Below, in pieces: positions 1-4,217 of a DNA stretch of 6,289 bases. The position numbers and the translations under genes are program-made. This stretch comes from Desulfuromonadales bacterium (lineage in GTDB: Bacteria > Desulfobacterota > Desulfuromonadia > Geobacterales > Pseudopelobacteraceae). Position 1 is the first letter of the stretch. Each line of letters begins with the position of its first letter. Below the pieces are notes generated by a model, which saw only the letters and a list, made by a program, of their open reading frames with translations, made no database searches and was not told where the DNA came from. The stretch spans positions 1 through 6,289 of the forward strand of contig JAATGX010000206.1 of assembly GCA_015688915.1 (NCBI GenBank). The letters are read 5' to 3'.

Positions 1-101
1 GGGATGCAGATGTAGAGCAGCACGTGGGCCGGAAAAACAAAGACCTCAATGCGCATAAACCGGATGCCGATGGCCAGAACGGATGGATCGTCGGTAAAAA
101 A
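1..101 (-). pseudogene. MATE-family efflux transporter, internal fragment lacking its 5' part
   Basis: Reading leftward from 101, a 33-codon open stretch runs off the window edge. It begins FFTDDPSVLAIG and continues with RFMRIEVFVFPAHVLLYI. This resembles the segment of MATE (multi-antimicrobial extrusion) cation antiporters in the second half of the protein, where a 'F-x-D-D-P-x-V' loop leads into a helix with 'RIE...FPA'. The frame is closed immediately upstream by a TAA (plus-strand 102-104). The several hundred residues that should precede it are absent, because the ccsB stop lies only about 37 bases further upstream and ccsB occupies that DNA in another frame. It is therefore most likely the 3' remnant of a transporter gene cut by a deletion or rearrangement. 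An in-frame ATG at 56 exists but has no obvious role. The family call rests on motif memory over a short stretch, and the continuation to the left is not visible. Confidence 0.55.
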
Positions 102-138
102 TTACAGCAGATATGCATCCGTGTGGAGAAGGTCTTTG

Positions 139-945
139 TTACCAGGTAATGCCGTGTTTCATGCCGATGAAGGTCACCAGGAGCACGATGAAGCCCGCAA
201 TGGAGAGTAACGCCGCCATGCGTCCGCGCCAGCCGATGGTGAGGCGGCCATGCAGCAGCGCCGCATAGATGAACCAGGTAATCAGGGACCATGTCTGTTT
301 GGGGTCCCAGTTCCAGTAGCTACCTATGGCTTGCTCCAACCAGATGGCACCGGAGATGATGGTCACGGTCAAAAGGGGAAAGCCGACCGCCAGGCAGCGG
401 TAGTTGATATCGTCCAGGGTTTCCAGGGAGGGGAGTTTCTGGAACAGCGACCCGAAATATTTTTTCTTGAGAAAACGCTGTTGAAGTAGGTACATGACCG
501 CAACTCCGCCAGAAATGGTAAAGGCGGCATAGCTGACAAAGGCGAACAGGGTGTGGATCCAGAACCAGCCGCTCTTAAGTACCGGGTGGAGTTGCACCGC
601 CCCTTGGGGCAGGGAGGTGGAGGCAGCCAGCATAACCAGGGCCAGGGGGGAAGCGAACGATCCCAGGATGGCAACCTGGTAATTGCGTTCGAAAAAGATG
701 AATGCGGCTACCAGGGCCAAGCTGAAAAAAGAAAGGGATTCACCCAGATTGGTGATCGGCAGATGACCCAGCGCGTTGAAGCGGTGGATGGTGGCGAGGA
801 TATGGGCAACAAAGCCGGCTTGTATCAGCCGGCCGGCCCAGATTCCCGACAGCGGTCGTGTCCTGGCCAGAAAGACGAGATAGGCCAGGGTAGCGCAACT
901 GTACAAGACAAGGGTCATAGTGAAGAATATCTGGCTCACGGTCAT
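139..945 (-). CDS. ccsB: System II cytochrome c biogenesis protein CcsB/CcsA (ResC-like), WWD-domain heme handling protein
   Basis: A 268-residue polytopic membrane protein of the ResC/CcsA/CcsB family. With a ResB-type partner it exports heme and attaches it to apocytochrome c outside the inner membrane. The tryptophan-rich WWD signature is clear at residues 208-220 (GSYWNWDPKQTW). The external His expected before it sits in 'WFWIHTLFAF' (H131), and the membrane His after it in 'AALLHGR' (H232). Hydrophobic segments lie near 5-26, 38-55, 70-84, 90-110, 130-153, 186-202, 217-232 and 244-261. The start at 945 precedes the first helix directly. The longer frame to 1011 adds a charged, non-membrane leader and is less likely. 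The GGAGG at 967-971 is about 21 bases away, farther than usual, with a weak AGGA touching the start. The C-terminus ends 'FIGMKHGITW', shorter than the usual tail with a GLHSY-type His. No resB is in the window. HemX-like proteins share this fold, but the WNWDPK form favours CcsB. Confidence 0.9.
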   Translation of the reverse strand: MTVSQIFFTMTLVLYSCATLAYLVFLARTRPLSGIWAGRLIQAGFVAHILATIHRFNALGHLPITNLGESLSFFSLALVAAFIFFERNYQVAILGSFASPLALVMLAASTSLPQGAVQLHPVLKSGWFWIHTLFAFVSYAAFTISGGVAVMYLLQQRFLKKKYFGSLFQKLPSLETLDDINYRCLAVGFPLLTVTIISGAIWLEQAIGSYWNWDPKQTWSLITWFIYAALLHGRLTIGWRGRMAALLSIAGFIVLLVTFIGMKHGITW

Positions 946-1017
946 TCCTGTATACTCAAATTGTTTCCTCCGGATACTTCTGATGAGACAGTCCTGCAAT
1001 ACCCCGTGCAAACAGAT

Positions 1018-1041
1018 GGGGCGGCCGCAGGCCGCCGCCCC
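1018..1041 (-). terminator. GC-rich hairpin downstream of the glutathione peroxidase gene, possible terminator
   Basis: GGGGCGGC (1018-1025) and GCCGCCCC (1034-1041) form a perfect 8-bp stem with an 8-base loop. It lies 28 bases past the peroxidase stop and before ccsB. On the minus strand the stem is followed by ATCTGTTTG, only moderately U-rich, so it is a weak intrinsic terminator or an mRNA-stabilising hairpin. It suggests that ccsB is at least partly separate from the genes to its right. Confidence 0.45.
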
Positions 1042-1068
1042 CTCAGCGGCTCTTCATGCGAAGCGGGG

Positions 1069-1569
1069 CTATACACCGGTGTTGGCCTGTCCTTCTTGCA
1101 GTAACAGTTCAATACTCGGCGTAATCTTGCGCGGCTTGGTCGTGGGGGCGTAGCGATAGCGCACCGTTCCCTGGGCATCAACAAGGAATTTGGTGAAATT
1201 CCACTTGATACCGTTACCGAACCAGCCTGGGGCATGCTCAGTCAGGTAGCGAAACAACGGATGGGCCTGGTTCCCTTTGACGTCAATCTTGCCGAATACC
1301 GGGAAGGTGACGCCGTAATTCACCTGGCAGAACGACTGGATTTCGTCATTGCTTCCCCTTTCCTGGTTGAAAAACTGGTTGCAGGGAAAAGCCAAAACAA
1401 CCAGCCCCTGACTGGCATACCGTTGATACAATTCCTCTAATTCCTGATATTGGGGGGTAAAGCCGCACTTGCTGGCAGTGTTGACGATGAGCAGAACTTT
1501 CCCCTGATACTCGGCCAGTGATCGTTGTTCTCCGCCTGCCGTGGGAACGGAAATATCATAAAGTTTCAT
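1069..1569 (-). CDS. gpx: Glutathione peroxidase family protein (Cys-type, probably thioredoxin-dependent)
   Basis: A 166-residue thiol peroxidase of the glutathione peroxidase family, reducing hydrogen peroxide and organic hydroperoxides. The peroxidatic residue is Cys, not selenocysteine: C35 in 'NTASKCGFTPQY'. The rest of the catalytic tetrad is visible as Q69 ('FNQE'), W123 and N124 ('KWNFTKFL'), and the family motif 'FPCNQF' is at 61-66. C81 in 'QSFCQVNYGVTFP' lies 46 residues after C35, the spacing of the peroxidatic/resolving pair in yeast Gpx3. Recycling by thioredoxin rather than glutathione is therefore inferred. No signal peptide is seen, so it is cytoplasmic. The ATG at 1569 is chosen because the protein begins MKLYDISV as in relatives and an AAGGAGG lies 8 bases upstream. 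The in-frame extension to 1674 would overlap the neighbouring gene. It lies 62 bases after the PAS-like gene, probably in the same transcript, with a structured gap that may control translation. Confidence 0.95.
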   Translation of the reverse strand: MKLYDISVPTAGGEQRSLAEYQGKVLLIVNTASKCGFTPQYQELEELYQRYASQGLVVLAFPCNQFFNQERGSNDEIQSFCQVNYGVTFPVFGKIDVKGNQAHPLFRYLTEHAPGWFGNGIKWNFTKFLVDAQGTVRYRYAPTTKPRKITPSIELLLQEGQANTGV

Positions 1570-1577
1570 GGTGGTTT

Positions 1578-1620
1578 CCTCCTTTTGGAAGGAGGCCGGG
1601 AGCCTGGTCCCGGCCGCCTT
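1578..1620 (-). promoter_or_regulatory. Alternative hairpins overlapping the gpx Shine-Dalgarno
   Basis: In the minus-strand RNA, the gpx ribosome binding site AAGGAGG (plus 1578-1584) can pair perfectly with CCUCCUU (1589-1595) across a 4-base loop, a 7-bp SD-sequestering stem. The competing upstream fold pairs GGCCGGGA with UCCCGGCC (plus 1594-1601 with 1608-1615, loop 6). After one mismatch it extends by AAGG pairing with CCUU (1617-1620 with 1589-1592). Both folds use 1589-1595, so they exclude one another: forming the long stem frees the SD. The pairing is seen in the sequence. A regulatory role, or coupling to translation of the PAS-like gene that ends at 1632, is inference. The GC-rich stem has no U-tract, so a plain terminator is less likely. 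Confidence 0.45.
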
Positions 1621-1631
1621 TGAACGGTAGG

Positions 1632-2045
1632 TCAGGCTCCGGTGCAGGAACTGCAACCGGCGCTTTCCGCACATTCTTTTTTCTCGGGGAACATGTGTCC
1701 CGCGGCATACGCGGTAATATCGGCAAAGAAATGGAGATAGATATCCGGCTCCCCTGCCAGGGGGACCCAGTAACCATCCACGACCATCCCCAGTTGTTCC
1801 GAGTAGGCCACAAGTCGTTTACCCACGCTCTCCTCCAGCGCCTGATTAGCCAGACATTGCCGGTGATCTTCCGGTTTGCCGCTGTCGATGCAGCGTGTGC
1901 CGGGAACGCATCCCACTGCTTCCGCGACCTTGTTCCGATCCAGGATGGTGCGGTCCTTGTAGACCAGCATGACGGGGGAGGGGTAGTTATCCCAGAAGAG
2001 GTGGAAGTTGCGGCTCAATTCTGCGCTGAGTTCTTTTTTTTCCAT
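1632..2045 (-). CDS. Small PAS-like, cysteine-rich protein of unknown function
   Basis: A 137-residue soluble protein with no signal peptide or membrane helix. The stretch from about residue 14 to 45 ('LFWDNYPSPVMLVYKDRTI' then 'RNKVAEAVG') has the cadence of a PAS core: two strands, then the Asn and small/hydrophobic helix that usually read 'N-x-A-x-x-x-x-G'. Residues 82-112 ('YSEQLGMVVDGYWVPL', then 'IYLHFFADIT') fit the closing beta strands. There are six cysteines: C46, C52 and C64 in the middle and C125, C131 and C134 in the tail ('CAESAGCSSC'), enough for a metal, Fe-S or disulfide site, though none is proven. There is no output domain, so it may act by binding a partner or as a redox or ligand sensor. 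The start at 2045 has AAAGGA 8-9 bases upstream. It lies 41 bases after the Spy/CpxP-like gene and 62 before the peroxidase. It resembles uncharacterised proteins I associate with Geobacter. The function is not known. Confidence 0.85.
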   Translation of the reverse strand: MEKKELSAELSRNFHLFWDNYPSPVMLVYKDRTILDRNKVAEAVGCVPGTRCIDSGKPEDHRQCLANQALEESVGKRLVAYSEQLGMVVDGYWVPLAGEPDIYLHFFADITAYAAGHMFPEKKECAESAGCSSCTGA

Positions 2046-2086
2046 GGTTGGTTTCCTTTGTTTGTTGGTAGTAATGTGGTGTAAAA

Positions 2087-2530
2087 TTACTTGGTTGCTC
2101 CGTGAGCCGCTTCAAAACGTTTTTGCAGCTCGACGCGTTGTTCGTGGTTCAGCACGGCGGCCATTGCTACGAAGCGGTCCACGGCACGATGGGCAAATCC
2201 GGTGAACTCCAGGTCCTTCTCATCCACGGTCTTGTGCAGCCATTGGCTGTCCGGCACATCCTGGAGCAGGGTGCCGACAACCTTGGTTGTCAATCCTTGA
2301 TTGCTCTTGTAGAGTTGTTGGCCATCGGCGGTGATCAACTCCATGTCCGCGTTGATCTTCTTTCGTTGCTCATCCGTGGCGCCGACCTTCTTCAGCGAAA
2401 CGTCCACATGTTCCTTGAGCTTTCCGGTAACATCGCCGTGGGAACAATGATGCTTGCACCCCGCCATTGCTCCGCCCATAATAACAACTCCGAGAACCGC
2501 CGCAACTGCCCTCATTCCATTTCTCATCAT
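2087..2530 (-). CDS. Spy/CpxP-like periplasmic lipoprotein with LTxxQ-type motifs
   Basis: A small lipoprotein (147 residues from 2530) of the Spy/CpxP type, helical periplasmic proteins that act as ATP-independent chaperones or dampen envelope-stress kinases. The N-terminus has basic residues, a hydrophobic run (about 8-21) and a lipobox 'AMAGC' with the lipidated Cys at 25. The mature start 'CKHHCSHGD' is rich in His and Cys and could bind metal. Two motifs correspond to the LTxxQ pair: 'ATDEQRKKI' (51-59) and 'VLNHEQRVELQKRF' (126-139). Between and around them the protein is charged and helical. ATGs at 2530 and 2527 are served by AAGGAG at 2535-2540. 2527 has the better spacing (7 bases), and a start at 2560 is possible but lacks this site. 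It is transcribed divergently from the regulator remnant and sensor kinase, as cpxP is from cpxRA in enterobacteria, so it is a likely target and modulator of that kinase. The exact family (Spy, CpxP or heavy-metal-sensor CnrX/ZraP-like) is uncertain. Confidence 0.8.
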   Translation of the reverse strand: MMRNGMRAVAAVLGVVIMGGAMAGCKHHCSHGDVTGKLKEHVDVSLKKVGATDEQRKKINADMELITADGQQLYKSNQGLTTKVVGTLLQDVPDSQWLHKTVDEKDLEFTGFAHRAVDRFVAMAAVLNHEQRVELQKRFEAAHGATK

Positions 2531-2585
2531 TCGACTCCTTGTGGTCTGTTTTTGCTGCATCCGTTGAAATCAGGCTAATGGTGAA

Positions 2586-2619
2586 ATGTAAAAAAAGTAT
2601 GTGACGGATGTAAAAAAAG
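2586..2619. repeat. Tandem 12-bp direct repeat with GTAAA cores in the divergent promoter region, candidate operator
   Basis: ATGTAAAAAAAG occurs exactly at 2586-2597 and again at 2608-2619, a 22-bp period or about two helical turns. OmpR/CpxR-family regulators bind tandem direct half-sites on one face of the helix, and the E. coli CpxR box is built from GTAAA repeats. The location between the Spy/CpxP-like gene and the regulator/kinase pair fits an autoregulatory operator. The A-runs at 2590-2596, 2612-2618 and 2623-2628 are centred 22 and 10.5 bp apart, so the DNA is also likely to be bent. The repeats are seen; binding is inferred. Confidence 0.5.
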
Positions 2620-2639
2620 CTTAAAAAACGATTGGTATT

Positions 2640-2648
2640 TGCAATAAT
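2640..2648 (+). promoter_or_regulatory. Possible extended -10 promoter for the regulator remnant and kinase
   Basis: TGCAATAAT matches an extended -10 element (TG, one base, then AATAAT, 5 of 6 to TATAAT). It would start transcription near 2655, about 35 bases before the GTG at 2690. There is no good -35, which is usual for extended -10 or activator-dependent promoters, and the direct repeats lie just upstream. No convincing sigma-70 promoter was found for the opposite, lipoprotein direction, although TTTACA sequences within the repeats could act as -35 elements. Confidence 0.35.
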
Positions 2649-2689
2649 CTGATATGAGTTACTTACAAGATAAATAAGGAGTTGTTCTG

Positions 2690-2770
2690 GTGGAAACCTC
2701 CCGGCAAAAAGATATTTTCATAATTGATGATGACGCCGAACTGCGCAAGCTGCCGGAGGAGCGGCCATGA
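2690..2770 (+). pseudogene. OmpR/CpxR-type response regulator, internally deleted remnant
   Basis: A GTG at 2690 with AAGGAG at 2676-2681 opens a 26-codon frame. After a short leader, residues 8-20 read 'DIFIIDDDAELRK', the first beta strand and acidic pocket that begin the receiver domain of OmpR-family regulators. After 'KL' the sequence jumps to 'PEERP' and stops at TGA 2768-2770, overlapping the kinase start as an intact regulator gene typically does. About 200 residues are missing: the phospho-accepting Asp, the rest of the receiver and the winged-helix DNA-binding domain. The frame from start to stop is kept, so translation would still lead into the kinase. It cannot work as a regulator. 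A short coupling or leader peptide is the only product left. The regulator identity rests on a short but characteristic stretch; that the tail is the original C-terminus is inferred. Confidence 0.75.
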
Positions 2771-4170
2771 TGCGGCGGCTCTACTTCAAGATACTCCTCC
2801 ATTGGTGCGTCTCGCTTATCGCCACGGAAATCCTGATTTTCGGCCTCGTCTTCCTCCTCATCAAAGACGGCCATCAGGCATCCGTCATTGCCGCCAACGG
2901 CCGCACCATCATACTTGCCAGGGACTATCTTGAAACCGCGCTTGCGTCCCCCCCTGGGCAAAGTGAGGATACCAGTGCAACGATGCGCAAGGCGGTAGAA
3001 CACCTCGGAAAAACCATGCACGCCAAGGTGTGGCTTACCAGGGCCGACGGCGCCCCCCTCGCCGCTTCCTTTACCGGTAGTGTCAAGCCCCCTGGGGTGA
3101 ACTTCGACCAGTCGGCTCCCTACGGGAATGCCCTCATCAATGTGAAAGGCGGTCCAAACCGGCTCTCCTATTCCACGGTCTCCGTGACTCTGGGTGCGTA
3201 CCGGGAAAAAGCCATAACCCTGCATGTGCTCACGGAGCGGGAATCCTGGCAGTTTCCCTACGAGCAATTTGGGGGCGGCCTGATTGTGATCTGCATTGGC
3301 GTGGCGCTCATCGCCATTCCCATCTCCCGGCATATTACAAAGCAGTTGAAGCGTCTCCAAGACTCGGCCCTGCGTATTGCCGGTGGCGACCTTTCCGCCC
3401 GGGCCGAAATCCGGGGAAATGACGAGATCAGCAGTCTCGGCATGGCGTTCAACAGTATGGCGGATACGGTGGAACGCATGGTTCAGGCGGGTAAGGAGCT
3501 GACGGCGAATGTGTCCCATGGGATGCGCAGCCCCCTTGCCCGGATCAGGGTTGCGGGGGAATGCCTGCAGGGGGCCATGGCACGGGGCGACACGGCTGAC
3601 GCCGAAGAATTGCTGGAAGGGATGTGGGAGGACATCGACGAGGCGGACCGGATGATCGGCCGCGTCCTGGAGTATTCCAAGCTGGACCTGCATGAACCTC
3701 TGCCCCCTACTTCGGAAGTCTGGCCGGCTATTCTCGTGGAGGGACTCCTCAAGGCCATGCGCCCCCTGTTCAGCTCAAAGGGGGTAACGGTCGACACCGC
3801 GCTGGACCCCCTCCTCTCCGTGGCGGGTGACGAGGTGTGGCTGCGGTCGGCCCTTAAGAATGTTCTGGAAAACGCGGCCCATTACACCCCGGATGGAGGA
3901 AATGTGCGGATAACGCTCCATTCCGAGGCTGACCACGTGGTGCTGGAGGTGACGAATACCTCGCCGCCGCTTTCTGACAAGGACCTGGAACGGCTGTTCG
4001 ACCCGTTTTACCGGGGGACTGGGGCACAGGGGGACGGCACCGGCCTGGGACTGGCGATTACCAGGAAAACCATCTTGCTGCATCGCGGAGACATTGATGC
4101 GAGAAACACGCCCCACGGGTTTCATATCCGGTTGTGTCTGCCCCGATTCGCGGGAGAAGAACGTGCGTAG
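2767..4170 (+). CDS. Sensor histidine kinase, CpxA-like (TM-periplasmic-TM-HAMP-HisKA-HATPase)
   Basis: A 467-residue inner-membrane sensor kinase. A first helix (about 10-33) and a second (about 169-189) flank a periplasmic sensor of about 135 residues. HAMP follows (187-238, 'RLQDSALRIAGGDLSARAEI'), then the dimerisation/phosphoacceptor domain with H251 in 'NVSHGMRSPLARI', and the ATPase with N-box 'LKNVLENAAHYTP' (363-375), F-box 'LFDPFYRG' (410-417) and G2 box 'GTGLGLAI' (424-431). The G1 region reads 'VTNTSPPL', an Asn-type variant also known from active kinases. The residue after H251 is Gly (codon GGG at 3520-3522), where nearly all HisKA kinases have Glu or Asp; this may impair autophosphorylation or phosphotransfer. 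The start ATGATG at 2767 has GGAGGAG 5 bases upstream and overlaps the stop of the deleted regulator. The divergent Spy/CpxP-like lipoprotein supports a CpxA-like envelope-stress role. With no regulator next to it, it is an orphan or a failing kinase. Confidence 0.93.
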   Translation: MMRRLYFKILLHWCVSLIATEILIFGLVFLLIKDGHQASVIAANGRTIILARDYLETALASPPGQSEDTSATMRKAVEHLGKTMHAKVWLTRADGAPLAASFTGSVKPPGVNFDQSAPYGNALINVKGGPNRLSYSTVSVTLGAYREKAITLHVLTERESWQFPYEQFGGGLIVICIGVALIAIPISRHITKQLKRLQDSALRIAGGDLSARAEIRGNDEISSLGMAFNSMADTVERMVQAGKELTANVSHGMRSPLARIRVAGECLQGAMARGDTADAEELLEGMWEDIDEADRMIGRVLEYSKLDLHEPLPPTSEVWPAILVEGLLKAMRPLFSSKGVTVDTALDPLLSVAGDEVWLRSALKNVLENAAHYTPDGGNVRITLHSEADHVVLEVTNTSPPLSDKDLERLFDPFYRGTGAQGDGTGLGLAITRKTILLHRGDIDARNTPHGFHIRLCLPRFAGEERA

Positions 4171-4173
4171 CGC

Positions 4174-4208
4174 TCACGGTGTCTCAGGTAAATAACAGTG
4201 CACCGTGA
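4174..4208. terminator. Inverted repeat between convergent genes, weak bidirectional terminator candidate
   Basis: TCACGGTG (4174-4181) and CACCGTGA (4201-4208) form a perfect 8-bp stem with a 19-base loop. It fills most of the 47-base gap between the kinase stop and the stop of the DUF748 gene on the other strand. The position suits a shared terminator, but neither side has a U-tract and the loop is long, so efficiency is doubtful. Confidence 0.3.
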
Positions 4209-4217
4209 TTGGCGGAC

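Noticed and set aside
1046..1066. Small CTTC/GAAG hairpin after the gpx stop
   Set aside because: Only four base pairs; expected by chance.
553..1104. 183-codon plus-strand frame over ccsB
   Set aside because: Antisense shadow of the WWD-domain protein; Gly/Gln-rich product without domain features.
2564..2614. Sigma-70 promoter for the lipoprotein built from the TTTACA sequences on the minus strand
   Set aside because: No acceptable -10 lies at 16-18 bp; the best (TACATT) is 4 of 6 at 18 bp. It is too weak to annotate, although an activator-dependent promoter here is likely.
2690..2770. The 26-codon frame as a dedicated leader peptide or toxin
   Set aside because: Its sequence is the recognisable beginning of a receiver domain and its stop overlaps the kinase start as in normal regulator-kinase operons, so a deleted regulator is the simpler reading.
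2659..3693. 344-codon open frame on the minus strand
   Set aside because: It lies antisense to the sensor kinase and its promoter region. The kinase has clear HAMP, HisKA and ATPase motifs, while this frame has a low-complexity, Gly/His/Arg-rich product with no recognisable domain.
3949..3975. Kinase G1 box lacking the usual DxGxG ('VTNTSPPL')
   Set aside because: Asn in place of Asp with a relaxed following sequence occurs in active kinases of the CusS/BaeS-like groups, and the N, F and G2 boxes are intact. I do not count it as evidence of decay.
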